Part shown: positions 24,297-34,226 of the stretch, one piece after another
How the letters are laid out: every line of letters begins with the position of its first letter
Numbering within the stretch: position 1 is the stretch's first letter
Assembly (NCBI GenBank): GCA_017473335.1
Contig: JAFULN010000064.1
Span: 1 to 64,000 of the forward strand
Source of the DNA: Erysipelotrichaceae bacterium
Lineage (GTDB): Bacteria > Bacillota_I > Bacilli_A > Erysipelotrichales > Erysipelotrichaceae
Direction of reading: 5' to 3'
Length of the DNA stretch: 64,000 nucleotides
Position numbers and translations under genes: made by a program
The notes under the pieces: model-generated
Told to the model about the DNA's origin: nothing
Database searches by the model: none
Seen by the model: the letters and a program-made list of their open reading frames with translations, nothing else

Positions 24297-25016
24297 ATGA
24301 GAAATGCGATACATGCTTATGCACAGATGAATCAAGGCGATTGGAGTAAAATCGCTAAATGTATTATTAATCAAACACCTTATCATTCTGTACCATCAAA
24401 ATATTCATTTGTCACAATTGTGGACGATGATTATCCAGAATGTTTCAGAACACTTCGTTTTCCACCTTGGATTTTATATTATGAAGGGGATTTATCACTT
24501 GTAGAACACAAGACGCTGGGAATTGTAGGAAGTAGGAAATGCTGTCCTTATGCAGAAGATATTATTCATCGTTTAGTTGCTTCCAACAAAGAGAAAGTGA
24601 TTGTCAGCGGTCTTGCGAAAGGGGCAGATACAAAAGCTCATGAGGCAGCTTTACAACAGGGGACGATTGGAATTCTTGGGTGTGGCTTAGATGTTGCATA
24701 TCCAAAAGAAAATACAAGGCTGATTGAAATGATGAAGAAGCATCATCTTGTTCTTTCGGAATATCCAGAAGGAACAAAACCCTTAAAACATCACTTTCCA
24801 TGGAGGAATCGATTGATTGCGGCAGTGTCTGATCAGCTGGTGGCAGTACAGGCGCAAATCAAATCAGGTACTGCAATTACTGTGATGCAAGGTATTGAAT
24901 TATCTAAACCTGTCTATGTCGTTCCATATCCTTTAGATTTTATAGATGGACAGGGATGCAACTATTTAATTAGTCAAGGTGCACAAATTCTATTGAGTGC
25001 AGATGAAATTTTGTAA
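24297..25016 (+). CDS. dprA: DNA-processing protein DprA (Smf), shortened
   Basis: Loads RecA on incoming single-stranded DNA during transformation. The Rossmann-like DNA-binding fold is clear: GIVGSRKCCPYA, VSGLAKGADTKAHEAAL, GCGLDVAYPKEN and SEYPEGTKPLKHHFPWRNRLIAA. At 239 residues it lacks the C-terminal winged-helix domain and has a reduced N-terminal region compared with long DprA proteins. ATG at 24297 follows GGAGGG; a TTG 48 bases upstream has no ribosome site. topA follows, the usual dprA-topA order. Natural competence cannot be concluded from this gene alone. Confidence 0.92.
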   Translation: MRNAIHAYAQMNQGDWSKIAKCIINQTPYHSVPSKYSFVTIVDDDYPECFRTLRFPPWILYYEGDLSLVEHKTLGIVGSRKCCPYAEDIIHRLVASNKEKVIVSGLAKGADTKAHEAALQQGTIGILGCGLDVAYPKENTRLIEMMKKHHLVLSEYPEGTKPLKHHFPWRNRLIAAVSDQLVAVQAQIKSGTAITVMQGIELSKPVYVVPYPLDFIDGQGCNYLISQGAQILLSADEIL

Positions 25017-25023
25017 AAAGAAA

Positions 25024-25053
25024 TTGTCTTTTTCCAAAAAATGTGTTTATATA
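25024..25053 (+). promoter_or_regulatory. Promoter of topA
   Basis: TTGTCT (25024-25029), 18-bp spacer, TATATA (25048-25053). Confidence 0.45.
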
Positions 25054-25087
25054 GGAACTTGATAAGACTCATAGAAAGGAATATCCT

Positions 25088-27109
25088 ATGAAAAATCTTG
25101 TAATTGTAGAATCGCCATCAAAATCAAAGACCATTGAAAAATATTTAGGTCAAGATTATGAAGTGGTGTCATCAAAAGGACATATACGTGATTTGGCTAC
25201 TAAAGGTAAAGAAGGACTGGGTGTTGATGTAGATCATGATTTTGCGCCAACGTACTCCGTTTCAAAAGAAAAAGCTTCAGTAGTCAAAGAACTTAAAACA
25301 AAAGCTAAAAAGGCAGATTTTGTCTATCTGGCAACCGACCCAGACCGTGAAGGAGAAGCGATTTCATGGCATTTGGCCAGTGAACTGGATGTGAATCTGG
25401 AAGAAAATAATCGTGTAGAATTTCATGAAATCACAAAAGATGCAGTACTTGAAGCATTTAAGCATCCACGTAAAGTAGATATGGATTTAGTACATTCTCA
25501 GGAAACTCGACGTATCTTAGACCGCATTATCGGTTTTAAACTATCAAAACTGCTCAACAGTAAAATTAAATCAAAATCAGCAGGACGCGTACAATCTGTT
25601 GCGTTAAAGCTTATTGTAGAACGTGAAAAAGAAATTGCGGCATTTGTACCTCAGGAATACTGGACATTGGATGCAAAGTTCAAAGAGAATGATATTGAAT
25701 TTGGTGCCTCATTAACAAAAATCCATGGTAAAAAAGCTGAAGTAAAGACAGCTGAACAGGCAGAAGAAATCAAAAATGCATGCAGCGGACCTTTTGAAAT
25801 CACAAGCATTAAAAAACAGGTTCGTAAAAAAGAAAGCAAGCTTCCATTGATTACTTCAACACTTCAGCAGGAAGCTTCTACAAAACTGGGATTCAGTGCA
25901 AAACGTACAATGAGCATTGCTCAGAAACTGTATGAAGGGATTGAACATGACGGTACAACAGAAGGTTTAATTACTTACATGCGTACTGACTCTACACGTT
26001 TAAGTAATGTGTTTATTGAAAGCTGCCGTGCTATGATTTTACAGAAGTACGGAAAAGAGTATTTAGGAGTATATAAAGTGAAGAAGGATTCTAATGCTCA
26101 GGATGCTCATGAAGCGATTCGTCCTACCAATGTAGAGAATACCCCTGAAAAGATGAAACCTTATTTAAGTGCTGAACAGCATAAACTCTATAAGCTGATT
26201 TATGCTCGTGCTGTCGCATCATTAATGGCCGCTGCAAAAAACAATACTGTGAGTGTTGTTTTGTCACAAAACGGCTATGATTTCAATGCTTCAGGTTCTC
26301 AGCAAATCTTTGATGGATATTTGAAGGTGCTTGGGGAATATGAAACATCAAAAGATACAATTCTTCCAGAACTTGTGGAACATCAGATGTGTACTGCAAC
26401 TGAGCTGAAAGCAAACCAGCACTTTACTGAACCTCCATTGAGATATTCAGAAGCACGTTTGATTAAAGAGATGGAAGAAGCAGGAATTGGCCGTCCATCA
26501 ACTTATGCAACGATCATTGATACCATTCAGGCAAGAGGGTATGTGACACTGGAAAAAGCGACAGATACTAGTAAAACAAAAGTTTTCTTTGCAACTGAAC
26601 AGGGGACTTTAACAGTAGAAAAGCTGGATGAATTTTTCAGCAGTATTATTAATGTTCAATATACAGCCAACATGGAAACTGAACTAGATGAAATTGCTGA
26701 AGGGAAGCGAGATTCAGTTTCATCTTTAAAAGAATTCTATGATAAGTTTGTGCCTCTTGTTGAACATGCATATCAGAACATGGAAAAGAAAGAACTGGAA
26801 AAAACAGGTGAAAAATGTCCTGACTGCGGCAGTGATTTAGTTTATCGTCAGGGACGTTTTGGAAAGTTTATTTCTTGTCTGGCTTATCCTGAATGCAAAT
26901 ACACTGCTAAAATTGTGAAAGAAGTCAAAGAAGCACCTGAGCCAACTGGAAAGATGTGTCCAGATTGCGGACATGAACTCTTAAAGAGAAAAAGCCGTTA
27001 TGGAAACTACTTTTTAGGCTGTTCTAATTTTCCTAAATGTCGTCATATAGAAAATATTGATGGTGAAAAACCTAAATTTATTCGTCGTAAAGGAGCAAGC
27101 AAGTCATGA
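25088..27109 (+). CDS. topA: DNA topoisomerase I
   Basis: Type IA topoisomerase that relaxes negative supercoils. The 673-residue protein has an N-terminal TOPRIM domain ([32 protein letters not shown]), the active-site Tyr in [11 protein letters not shown] (around 300), and two C-terminal four-Cys zinc ribbons (CPDCGSDL and CPDCGHEL with their paired Cys). TGA overlaps the trmFO ATG (ATGA). The order dprA-topA-trmFO-xerC is conserved in Bacillota. Confidence 0.97.
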   Translation: MKNLVIVESPSKSKTIEKYLGQDYEVVSSKGHIRDLATKGKEGLGVDVDHDFAPTYSVSKEKASVVKELKTKAKKADFVYLATDPDREGEAISWHLASELDVNLEENNRVEFHEITKDAVLEAFKHPRKVDMDLVHSQETRRILDRIIGFKLSKLLNSKIKSKSAGRVQSVALKLIVEREKEIAAFVPQEYWTLDAKFKENDIEFGASLTKIHGKKAEVKTAEQAEEIKNACSGPFEITSIKKQVRKKESKLPLITSTLQQEASTKLGFSAKRTMSIAQKLYEGIEHDGTTEGLITYMRTDSTRLSNVFIESCRAMILQKYGKEYLGVYKVKKDSNAQDAHEAIRPTNVENTPEKMKPYLSAEQHKLYKLIYARAVASLMAAAKNNTVSVVLSQNGYDFNASGSQQIFDGYLKVLGEYETSKDTILPELVEHQMCTATELKANQHFTEPPLRYSEARLIKEMEEAGIGRPSTYATIIDTIQARGYVTLEKATDTSKTKVFFATEQGTLTVEKLDEFFSSIINVQYTANMETELDEIAEGKRDSVSSLKEFYDKFVPLVEHAYQNMEKKELEKTGEKCPDCGSDLVYRQGRFGKFISCLAYPECKYTAKIVKEVKEAPEPTGKMCPDCGHELLKRKSRYGNYFLGCSNFPKCRHIENIDGEKPKFIRRKGASKS

Positions 27110-28407
27110 TAAAAGTTACAGTTATTGGTGCAGGTTTAGCAGGAAGCGAAGCAGCTTGGCAGCTGGCGGAAAGAGGTATTTCTGTCCGTTTGATTGAAAT
27201 GCGTCCTAAAGTGATGTCTCCTGCCCACAAAACAGGATACTTTGCAGAACTGGTGTGTTCTAACTCCTTAAGAAGCAATGCATTGACTAATGCGGTGGGT
27301 GTACTAAAAGAAGAATTACGAAGAATGAATTCTTTAATTATGAAGATGGCCGATAAAAATGCAGTGCCTGCTGGCAGTGCGTTAGCGGTGGATAGAGAAG
27401 GTTTTGCGAAAGATATTACAGAAGCCATTTCAAATCACCCTTTAATTGAAGTGATTGAAGAAGAAGTGACAGAGATTCCAGAGGGACCAGTGATTGTTGC
27501 AAGTGGACCTTTAACAAGTGATGCGCTGTCACAATCTATCAAAGAACTTCTTCAGGAAGGTACATTTCATTTCTATGATGCAGCTGCTCCAATCATTGAA
27601 AAAGACAGTATTGATTTTAGCAAAGCTTATTTTAAGTCACGTTATGATAAAGGTGATGCAGACTATATCAACTGTCCTATGAACAAAGAAGAGTTTGAAA
27701 TGTTTTATCATGAATTGATTCATGCGGAAACAGTTCCTTTAAAGGACTTTGAAAAAGAAATCTATTTTGAAGGGTGCATGCCGTTTGAAGAAATGGCAAG
27801 AAGAGGAGAAAAGACACTTTTGTTTGGTCCTATGAAACCAGTGGGACTAGGTAAAGAAGGTGAAAAGCGACCTTACGCAGTTGTACAGCTGCGTCAGGAT
27901 GATGCAGCTGCGTCTTTGTACAATATTGTTGGTTTTCAGACACATTTAAAATGGCCTGAACAAAAACGCATTATTTCTCTGATTCCAGGTCTTGAAAATG
28001 CAAGTATCGTACGTTATGGCGTCATGCATCGCAACAGTTATTTAAATTCACCAAAAGTGCTGCGTCAGACATATCAGTCAAAGATTCGTGATGATTTGTT
28101 TTTTGCAGGTCAGATGACAGGTGTTGAAGGGTATATTGAAAGCTGTGCAAGTGGAATGGCTGCTGCAGTGAATATGGCTCGTTTAGTAAAGGGAAAAGAA
28201 TTATTGTTATTCCCTCAGGAAACAATGATTGGTTCAATGGCGCATTACATTACTCATGCTTCACCTGATTACTTCCAGCCTATGAATGCCAATTTTGGTA
28301 TTGTCCCATTAAGGGTCGATGTAAGAAAATCTGAACGTAAAGAAGCTTATGGAAAACAGGCGCTTGCAGCATTAGATGCTATTTTAGATGAAGTCAATCA
28401 TGGATGA
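27106..28407 (+). CDS. trmFO: Folate/FAD-dependent tRNA (uracil-54-C5) methyltransferase
   Basis: Makes m5U54 (ribothymidine) in the tRNA T-loop using methylenetetrahydrofolate. The 433-residue protein has the N-terminal FAD motif [14 protein letters not shown], followed by [24 protein letters not shown], and a C-terminal [17 protein letters not shown] motif. It overlaps topA by four bases and xerC by eight, so the three genes form a tight operon. Confidence 0.96.
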   Translation: MIKVTVIGAGLAGSEAAWQLAERGISVRLIEMRPKVMSPAHKTGYFAELVCSNSLRSNALTNAVGVLKEELRRMNSLIMKMADKNAVPAGSALAVDREGFAKDITEAISNHPLIEVIEEEVTEIPEGPVIVASGPLTSDALSQSIKELLQEGTFHFYDAAAPIIEKDSIDFSKAYFKSRYDKGDADYINCPMNKEEFEMFYHELIHAETVPLKDFEKEIYFEGCMPFEEMARRGEKTLLFGPMKPVGLGKEGEKRPYAVVQLRQDDAAASLYNIVGFQTHLKWPEQKRIISLIPGLENASIVRYGVMHRNSYLNSPKVLRQTYQSKIRDDLFFAGQMTGVEGYIESCASGMAAAVNMARLVKGKELLLFPQETMIGSMAHYITHASPDYFQPMNANFGIVPLRVDVRKSERKEAYGKQALAALDAILDEVNHG

Positions 28408-29311
28408 AATTCTTGAACGATATCTTGGATATCTGAAAAATACACGGAGTGGTTCAAAGCATACACTGGATGCATATTCACGAGATTTAACAAGATTTGT
28501 GAATTACATGGAAAAGCGGGGAATTGCAGAATTTGAAATGATCACAAAGCTGGATGTTTTGGACTATACACAAGAGCTAAAAAGTGGAAAACTGACAGGA
28601 AAATCACTCTCAGATAGTTCTTATGCCAGAAATTTGTCCACATTAAAATCATTTTTTAAATATTTGAATCTTCATGAAGGGATTGAAAATAATCCTGTAC
28701 GATCTTTTAAGGCACATCAGAAGGGCCGTAAAATCCCTGAGTTTCTTACACTGGATGAAGTGGCTGCACTTCTGAATAGTTTTGATTTAACAGATCCAAT
28801 ACAGCTGAGAAATCGCTGTATTGTTGAAGTGATGTATGCCTGTGGACTTCGTTTATCGGAAACAGCTACACTTTCTTTATCTAAAATTTCCTTTTCAGAA
28901 GAAATCCTTGTGGTACATGGAAAAGGGGATAAAGAAAGGATGATTCCTTTTTATCCTGGGTGCGCAGAAATAATGAAACAGTATCTAAAAGAGGCAAGAC
29001 CTTTATGGGATACTGGAAAAACAGAGATGTTCTTTTTGAATCAGCGAGGTGGACCACTCGGTGGACGTTCGATAGAGACAATGCTGAAAAAAGCATGTAT
29101 TCAAGCTGGCTTGCCTGAATATGTACATCCACACATGATTCGTCATTCATTTGCGACGCATTTGCTGGACAATGGAGCAGATTTAAGACTGGTTCAGGAG
29201 CTGCTGGGACACGAGAATCTTAGTACCACACAAATCTATACACATGTGACTGTAGATCGTCTAAGTGACATAGTCAGAAAGGCTCATCCATTATCAAAAA
29301 AAAAGGCTTAA
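28400..29311 (+). CDS. xerC: Tyrosine recombinase XerC (CodV-like)
   Basis: Site-specific recombinase that resolves chromosome dimers at dif. The 303-residue protein has an N-terminal SAM-like core-binding domain and a catalytic domain with Arg in [22 protein letters not shown] (His-x-x-Arg), [15 protein letters not shown] with the nucleophilic Tyr. Two start codons are possible (28388, 28400); the second gives the shorter overlap and the usual N-terminus. In Bacillus, hslV, hslU and codY follow this gene; here a terminator and rpsB follow directly. Confidence 0.92.
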   Translation: MDEILERYLGYLKNTRSGSKHTLDAYSRDLTRFVNYMEKRGIAEFEMITKLDVLDYTQELKSGKLTGKSLSDSSYARNLSTLKSFFKYLNLHEGIENNPVRSFKAHQKGRKIPEFLTLDEVAALLNSFDLTDPIQLRNRCIVEVMYACGLRLSETATLSLSKISFSEEILVVHGKGDKERMIPFYPGCAEIMKQYLKEARPLWDTGKTEMFFLNQRGGPLGGRSIETMLKKACIQAGLPEYVHPHMIRHSFATHLLDNGADLRLVQELLGHENLSTTQIYTHVTVDRLSDIVRKAHPLSKKKA

Positions 29312-29323
29312 AATAGCCTTTTT
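29300..29323 (+). terminator. Terminator of topA-trmFO-xerC
   Basis: AAAAAGGCT/AGCCTTTTT with a 6-base loop; the stop codon of xerC lies in the loop. Confidence 0.8.
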
Positions 29324-29327
29324 CTTC

Positions 29328-29356
29328 TTGAATTTGACTATATGTTGTGCTATATT
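29328..29356 (+). promoter_or_regulatory. Promoter of rpsB-tsf
   Basis: TTGAAT (29328-29333), 17-bp spacer, TGC-TATATT (-10 at 29351-29356). Transcription should start near 29363, at the edge of a 20-bp palindrome. Confidence 0.6.
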
Positions 29357-29365
29357 ATCACTTGG

Positions 29366-29452
29366 CATCCTGACATGTCAGGATGTAACGACACACACGA
29401 TGAATTCACAATTCCGTGCTCTTAAAAAAGAGTTATTGTGTTCGAAATCGTG
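29366..29452 (+). promoter_or_regulatory. Structured 5' leader of rpsB
   Basis: The leader has a perfect 20-bp palindrome (29366-29385; arms CATCCTGACA and TGTCAGGATG) and then a nested hairpin: CACGAT (29396-29401) with ATCGTG (29447-29452), CACAAT (29407-29412) with ATTGTG (29435-29440), and CTCTT (29419-29423) with AAGAG (29428-29432). The last arm touches a GGAGG. It is a candidate autoregulatory RNA for S2, or the palindrome may be an operator. Confidence 0.55.
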
Positions 29453-29483
29453 GAGGAAAACAACGGAAAGAGAGGAAAAAAAT

Positions 29484-30401
29484 ATGTCAGTTGTTTCAAT
29501 GCGTAAAATGCTCGAAAACGGTGTTCATTTCGGACATCAGACCCGCAGATGGGATCCAAAAATGAAAGAATACATCTACACAGCTAAGAACGGTGTATAT
29601 ATCATCGACCTGGCTAAGACACAGACTAAGCTGGATGAAGCTTATGCTAAGATGAGAGAAATCTCTGAAAATGGTGGAAAGGTACTGTTTGTAGGTACTA
29701 AGAAGCAGGCTCAGCAGGTTGTTCTTGACGAAGCTCTTCGTTCAGGTTCATTCTATGTTAACCAGAGATGGCTGGGTGGTATCCTGACTAACTTCCGTAC
29801 TATTCAAAAGCGTATCAAGAGATTGATCGAAATCGAAGAAATGGAAGCTTCAGGTGCAATCAATGTTTATCCTAAGAAGGAAATTGCTTTGATTCGTAAG
29901 GAAGCAGTTAAACTGGAAAACTTCCTGGGCGGTATCAAGGAAATGAAGAAGCTGCCAGATGCAGTATTCGTAGTTGACCCTAAGGAAGAACACAATGCAG
30001 TTGCAGAAGCTAAGAAGCTGGGCATCCCAGTATTCGGTATGGTAGATACAAACTGCAACCCTGAAGAAGTTGATTATGCAATCCCTTCAAATGATGATGC
30101 ACTGCGTTCAGTGAAGCTGATCATCGGCTGCATGGCAGATGCTATCGTTGAAGCTAAGGGTGGTCTATTGACTGTTGCATATCAGGAAGATCAGGAAGCT
30201 GAAGACATCACAATGAAAGATGTTATCGTGAATGTTGAACAGCAGTATGAAGAAAATGAAAGACGTCGTCGTCAAAGAAACGAAGAACGCCGTCCTCGCG
30301 GTCGTTTCTATGACAGAAAGCCAAGAGAAAACAAAGCTCAGCAGACTGAAGCTGCACCAGCAGAAGAAGTAAAGGCTGAAACAACACAGGAGGCTAAGTA
30401 A
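29484..30401 (+). CDS. rpsB: 30S ribosomal protein S2
   Basis: Late-joining small-subunit protein that bridges head and body. The ATG at 29484 follows AGAGGAAAAAAAT and starts [27 protein letters not shown], the conserved S2 N-terminus; upstream in-frame codons lie in the leader. At 305 residues it is longer than typical (about 230-260) because of a C-terminal charged tail (Arg-rich [16 protein letters not shown], then Ala/Glu-rich) that could contact RNA. tsf starts one base after the stop. Confidence 0.97.
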   Translation: MSVVSMRKMLENGVHFGHQTRRWDPKMKEYIYTAKNGVYIIDLAKTQTKLDEAYAKMREISENGGKVLFVGTKKQAQQVVLDEALRSGSFYVNQRWLGGILTNFRTIQKRIKRLIEIEEMEASGAINVYPKKEIALIRKEAVKLENFLGGIKEMKKLPDAVFVVDPKEEHNAVAEAKKLGIPVFGMVDTNCNPEEVDYAIPSNDDALRSVKLIIGCMADAIVEAKGGLLTVAYQEDQEAEDITMKDVIVNVEQQYEENERRRRQRNEERRPRGRFYDRKPRENKAQQTEAAPAEEVKAETTQEAK

Positions 30402-30402
30402 G

Positions 30403-31293
30403 ATGGCAACAATTACAGCATCATTAGTAAAAGAACTGAGAGACAGAACTGGTGCAGGTATGATGGACTGCAAAAAAGCCCTGACTAACTGCGATGGAGA
30501 TTTGTCAAAAGCTGCTGACTGGCTGCGTGAAAACGGTATTGCAAAGGCTGTTAAAAAGGCTGGCCGTATCGCTGCAGAAGGTCTGTCTAAGGTTGTCGTA
30601 AAAGGCAACAAAGCATGCGTAGTAGAAATCAACTCAGAAACTGACTTCGTAGCTAAGAACGAACAGTTTTTGACTCTGGTTGATACAATCGCTAATGCAC
30701 TGGTTGATGCTGGTGTAAAGACTGTTGACGAAGCTAAGAATGTTGTCGTTAATGGTGAAACTCTGGATGCAATGCTGATCAATGCAACTGCAACTATCGG
30801 AGAAAAGATTACTCTGAGACGTTTTGAAGTAGTTGAAAAAGCAGATGATGAAGTATTCGGTGACTATGTACACATGGGCGGAAAGATTTCTGTTATCGTT
30901 GTACTGAAGGGCAATGATGGCACTGTTGCTCACAACATTGCTATGCAGGTTGCTTCAATGAGCCCAAGCTACATCTCTCGCGACTACATGGAAGCAGAAG
31001 TAGTTGAAAAGGAACGTGCTATTCAGACTGAAATTCTGAAGAACGATGCTTCTTTGGCTGGCAAGCCTGAAAAAGTGCTGAAAGGCATTATCGAAGGCCG
31101 TGTTAGCAAGACTCTGCAGGAAATGTGCCTGGTTGACCAGCTGTACATCCTGGATCAGGGTATGAAAGTTTCTCAGTACCTGAAAAACAACAACACTGTT
31201 GTAACAGCTATGATTCGTTACGCAGTTGGTGAAGGTATTGAAAAGCGTGAAGAAAACTTTGCAGAAGAAGTTGCAAAGCAGATGGCTAAGTAA
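30403..31293 (+). CDS. tsf: Elongation factor Ts
   Basis: Guanine-nucleotide exchange factor for EF-Tu. The 296-residue protein has an N-terminal UBA-like domain (LVKELRDRTGAGMMDCKKAL) and the core TDFVAKNEQF motif that contacts EF-Tu. The start lies one base after rpsB, with AGGAGG at the end of rpsB. Two terminators follow in tandem. Confidence 0.97.
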   Translation: MATITASLVKELRDRTGAGMMDCKKALTNCDGDLSKAADWLRENGIAKAVKKAGRIAAEGLSKVVVKGNKACVVEINSETDFVAKNEQFLTLVDTIANALVDAGVKTVDEAKNVVVNGETLDAMLINATATIGEKITLRRFEVVEKADDEVFGDYVHMGGKISVIVVLKGNDGTVAHNIAMQVASMSPSYISRDYMEAEVVEKERAIQTEILKNDASLAGKPEKVLKGIIEGRVSKTLQEMCLVDQLYILDQGMKVSQYLKNNNTVVTAMIRYAVGEGIEKREENFAEEVAKQMAK

Positions 31294-31325
31294 TTCAGTC
31301 AAATCTTTCAATGAACTGACAGAAG

Positions 31326-31355
31326 ACCTGATGTATTACATTACATCGGGTTTTT
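31326..31355 (+). terminator. Terminator of rpsB-tsf
   Basis: ACCTGATGTA/TACATCGGGT, 10-bp stem with one wobble pair, 6-base loop, then T5. Confidence 0.8.
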
Positions 31356-31383
31356 CTTATCTGTTTTTTAATTGAAAATTGAC

Positions 31384-31411
31384 AAAATGCCCACATTGTG
31401 TGGGCATTTTT
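31384..31411 (+). terminator. Second, stronger terminator before pyrH
   Basis: AAAATGCCCACA/TGTGGGCATTTT, 12-bp stem with a TTG loop and T run. A TTGACA hexamer (31379-31384) abuts its left arm, without a matching -10. Confidence 0.8.
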
Positions 31412-31420
31412 CTTTAGTTC

Positions 31421-31429
31421 TGTTATAAT
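31421..31429 (+). promoter_or_regulatory. Extended -10 promoter of pyrH
   Basis: TGT-TATAAT (-10 at 31424-31429) without a recognisable -35, about 20 bases before the pyrH start. Confidence 0.5.
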
Positions 31430-31450
31430 TACCGTTAGAGGAGTGAGAAT

Positions 31451-32164
31451 ATGTATAAACGAGTTCTACTAAAACTTAGCGGCGAAGCCTTGAGCGGTCA
31501 TGGGAATAATTTTGATCCAGAAGTACTATCTAGTCTAGCTAATGAATTAAAAGAAGTTCAGGAAATGGGTGTTGAATTGGCAATTGTTGTTGGAGGAGGA
31601 AACTTCATCCGCGGCAAGATGGCTGAAACAATGGGAATTGAAAGAGTTCAGGCTGACCATATGGGCATGCTTGCAACGATTATAAATGCACTGGCAGTTC
31701 AAAGCGCATTAGAACAGATTGATGTACCTACTCGAGTTCAGACTGCAGTAGAAATTAATCGTGTTGCAGAACCATTTATCGTTAGAAAAGCAATTCGTCA
31801 TCTTGAAAAGGGCAGAATTGTCATTTTTGGAGGAGGAACTGGAAGTCCTTATTTCTCAACAGATACAACTGCTGCACTGCGTGCATCTGAAATCAATGCA
31901 GATGTTATTTTAATGGCAAAAAATGGTGTGGATGGTGTTTATTCTGCTGACCCTAAAAAGGATCCTAATGCGAAGAAATACGATTCACTGACATACATGG
32001 ATCTGATTTCAAAGAATCTTCAGGTCATGGATACTACAGCTACTTCCATGTGTATGGACAACAACATTGATTTAGTTGTCTTCAACATGAACGAAAAAGG
32101 AAATATAAAGAAAGCTGTCATGCAGACTGTGGCAGGAACTACAATTACTAAGGAAGGAAAATAA
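31451..32164 (+). CDS. pyrH: UMP kinase
   Basis: Hexameric amino-acid-kinase-family enzyme that phosphorylates UMP to UDP for pyrimidine nucleotide supply. The 237-residue protein has KLSGEAL near the start, GGGNFIRG, a [14 protein letters not shown] block and [19 protein letters not shown], all diagnostic. GAGGAG precedes the ATG. It begins the pyrH-frr-uppS-cdsA-dxr-rseP run, which couples nucleotide supply, ribosome recycling and envelope lipid synthesis as in most Bacillota. Confidence 0.97.
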   Translation: MYKRVLLKLSGEALSGHGNNFDPEVLSSLANELKEVQEMGVELAIVVGGGNFIRGKMAETMGIERVQADHMGMLATIINALAVQSALEQIDVPTRVQTAVEINRVAEPFIVRKAIRHLEKGRIVIFGGGTGSPYFSTDTTAALRASEINADVILMAKNGVDGVYSADPKKDPNAKKYDSLTYMDLISKNLQVMDTTATSMCMDNNIDLVVFNMNEKGNIKKAVMQTVAGTTITKEGK

Positions 32165-32169
32165 CAATT

Positions 32170-32718
32170 ATGATGAATTTAATTTTAGACGATACTAAAT
32201 CCAGAATGAATAAGGCTGTTGATTCACTGAAGTCTTCACTGGATACAGTAAGAAGCGGACGCGCAAATGCAAATCTTTTGAATGGACTGGAAGTTGATTA
32301 TTATGGTTCTGCTACACCAATCAATCAGCTTGCTGGTATTTCTATTCAGGAAGGTCGTATTATCGTAATCAAGCCTTATGACAGATCTATTCTTAAAGGT
32401 ATTGAACATGCGATTAATACTTCAAATCTTCATTTGCCTCCACAAAGTGATGGAACTGTCATTCGTTTGACTGTTCCTGCACTTACAGAAGAAACACGTC
32501 GTAATCTGTGCAAAGATGTGAAGAAAATGGCTGAAAGTGCAAAGGTTGCTGTAAGAAATATTCGTCGAGAAGCAAATGATGATGCAAAGAAAGAAGATAG
32601 CTTTACTGAAGATCAGCAAAAGCTGTGCATTGAAAAAATTCAAAAGCTGACTGATGAATTTATCAAGAAGATTGATGATGTTTCAGCAGCAAAAGAAAAA
32701 GATATTATGACAGTATAA
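32170..32718 (+). CDS. frr: Ribosome recycling factor
   Basis: Splits post-termination 70S ribosomes together with EF-G. The 182-residue protein has the conserved helical arm (LKSSLDTVRSGRANANLL), PINQLAGISIQEGR, and VRNIRREANDD. Two adjacent ATG codons (32170, 32173) could serve as start; the difference is one residue. It is five bases after pyrH. Confidence 0.97.
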   Translation: MMNLILDDTKSRMNKAVDSLKSSLDTVRSGRANANLLNGLEVDYYGSATPINQLAGISIQEGRIIVIKPYDRSILKGIEHAINTSNLHLPPQSDGTVIRLTVPALTEETRRNLCKDVKKMAESAKVAVRNIRREANDDAKKEDSFTEDQQKLCIEKIQKLTDEFIKKIDDVSAAKEKDIMTV

Positions 32719-32741
32719 AAGCTCACAGATGTGAGCTTTTC
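32717..32741 (+). terminator. Hairpin between frr and uppS
   Basis: AAAAGCTCACA/TGTGAGCTTTT, 11-bp inverted repeat beginning at the frr stop codon, then C. With only four T bases it may be an attenuator rather than a full terminator, since no clear promoter precedes uppS. Confidence 0.6.
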
Positions 32742-32753
32742 TAAGGAGAAGCT

Positions 32754-33452
32754 ATGAACGTAAGACATGTAGCCATCATCATGGATGGTAATGGCCGCTG
32801 GGCCAAGGCACAGGGGAAAGTAAGAACAGAAGGACATTTCAAAGGGGTAGAAGTACTGCATGATATTGCGATTGCAGCAAATGACTTGGGAATTGAAGTA
32901 TTGACCCTGTATGCTTTTTCAACGGAAAACTGGAAGCGTTCTGCAGATGAAGTCGGGTATTTGATGAAACTGCCTGCTTATTTTTTCAGTCGCTTTTTGA
33001 AAGAACTGATGGAAAAGAACATTCGTATCACAATGATTGGTGAAATGGAACAGATACCTATAGATACTCAGAAAGTACTTCAGAGTGCTATTGATCAGAC
33101 AAAAAACAATACAGGAATGGTTCTGAATTTTGCGATGAACTATGGTTCTCAACGTGAAATTGTACTAGGTATTCGAAAATATACTGAAGAAGTATTGTCA
33201 AAAAAACGAGAAAATAACCTAGAAGTTGGAGAGTTTGATCAGTACTTGATGACCAGTGAATTTCCACCTTTGGACTTGATGATTCGTACATCTGGAGAAT
33301 GTCGTATTTCTAATTTCCTTTTGTGGCAGCTAGCTTATTCGGAATTGGAATTTGTTGATATTCCATGGCCTGAATTCACAAAAGAAACATTAGCAACATG
33401 TCTTGAACAGTTCAAAAAAAGAGATCGACGTTTTGGAGGTGTTAAATCATGA
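32754..33452 (+). CDS. uppS: Undecaprenyl diphosphate synthase
   Basis: Cis-prenyltransferase that makes the C55 lipid carrier for peptidoglycan and other wall polymers. The 232-residue protein has HVAIIMDGNGRWAKAQ (catalytic Asp), YAFSTENWKR, and IRTSGECRISNFLLWQLAYSELEF, the standard motifs. TGA overlaps the cdsA ATG (ATGA). A hairpin upstream may tune its level. Confidence 0.96.
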   Translation: MNVRHVAIIMDGNGRWAKAQGKVRTEGHFKGVEVLHDIAIAANDLGIEVLTLYAFSTENWKRSADEVGYLMKLPAYFFSRFLKELMEKNIRITMIGEMEQIPIDTQKVLQSAIDQTKNNTGMVLNFAMNYGSQREIVLGIRKYTEEVLSKKRENNLEVGEFDQYLMTSEFPPLDLMIRTSGECRISNFLLWQLAYSELEFVDIPWPEFTKETLATCLEQFKKRDRRFGGVKS

Positions 33453-34225
33453 AACAGCGTTTTATTACTGCGCTTTTCATTCTTGCGCTGACAATTCCGC
33501 CTTTGGCAATGGGTGGTATTCTTTTGGACGCACTGGTTGCTGCTTTTGCAGGAATTGCCATGTATGAGATTTTAAAATGTCTATTTGATCGCTTGCCTGT
33601 TTGTCTTTATGGAGCAATGTTAACTGCAGTGGCTTCAATGGTCATGGTGGACTGGACTGTTTTTTCTTCTATCATTCCACTTGTATTGATTGTTTTATTT
33701 GGTTTTTGTGTAGCTCACCAAGACTATTCTGTAGACCGTATCAGCATACTGTTTGTCTTTGTGGTACTGGTTAGCTTTACAGTTCGTTCTATCCGCTTAA
33801 TTTATGATGTGTATGGTCCTTTTGTAATGCTTCATATTGTCTTGGCAACCTATGCAACAGATACTGGAGCTTATTTCTGTGGAAGATTTTTTGGTAAGCA
33901 CAAGCTTAATGAACGCATCTCACCTAAGAAAACCATTGAGGGATCTGTTGGTGGATGGTTTTTTGGAGCTGCTTTATCTTTTGTTTTTGGCTATTTCATG
34001 ATTCCAGAACTTCCATTTGGATTTTTGTTAATGACATCCCTTATGATGCCACTAATTGGACAGCTTGGTGATCTTGCGTTTAGTGCGATTAAGCGTCATG
34101 TGAATATCAAAGACTTTGGAAATATTTTCCCTGGACATGGCGGAGTTTTGGATCGTATTGATTCTTTGATTTTTAATCTGATTCTTTGGCTGAGTTTATA
34201 TATGATGTTTGTGATGGTGATGTAA
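33449..34225 (+). CDS. cdsA: Phosphatidate cytidylyltransferase
   Basis: Multi-pass membrane enzyme that makes CDP-diacylglycerol, the substrate of PgsA at 344-937. The 258-residue protein has about seven membrane helices and the C-terminal CdsA signature SAIKRHVNIKDFGNIFPGHGGVLDRIDS. It overlaps uppS by four bases, and dxr starts one base after it. Confidence 0.95.
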   Translation: MKQRFITALFILALTIPPLAMGGILLDALVAAFAGIAMYEILKCLFDRLPVCLYGAMLTAVASMVMVDWTVFSSIIPLVLIVLFGFCVAHQDYSVDRISILFVFVVLVSFTVRSIRLIYDVYGPFVMLHIVLATYATDTGAYFCGRFFGKHKLNERISPKKTIEGSVGGWFFGAALSFVFGYFMIPELPFGFLLMTSLMMPLIGQLGDLAFSAIKRHVNIKDFGNIFPGHGGVLDRIDSLIFNLILWLSLYMMFVMVM

Positions 34226-34226
34226 A

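Noticed and set aside
28400-29311. XerC-like recombinase as the integrase of a mobile element
   Set aside because: It is in the conserved topA-trmFO-xerC operon, with no attachment-site repeats or phage genes around it, so it is the housekeeping dimer-resolution enzyme.
29328-29483. An in-frame extension of rpsB reaching into the leader
   Set aside because: It begins upstream of the predicted transcription start and the S2 family N-terminus begins at 29484.
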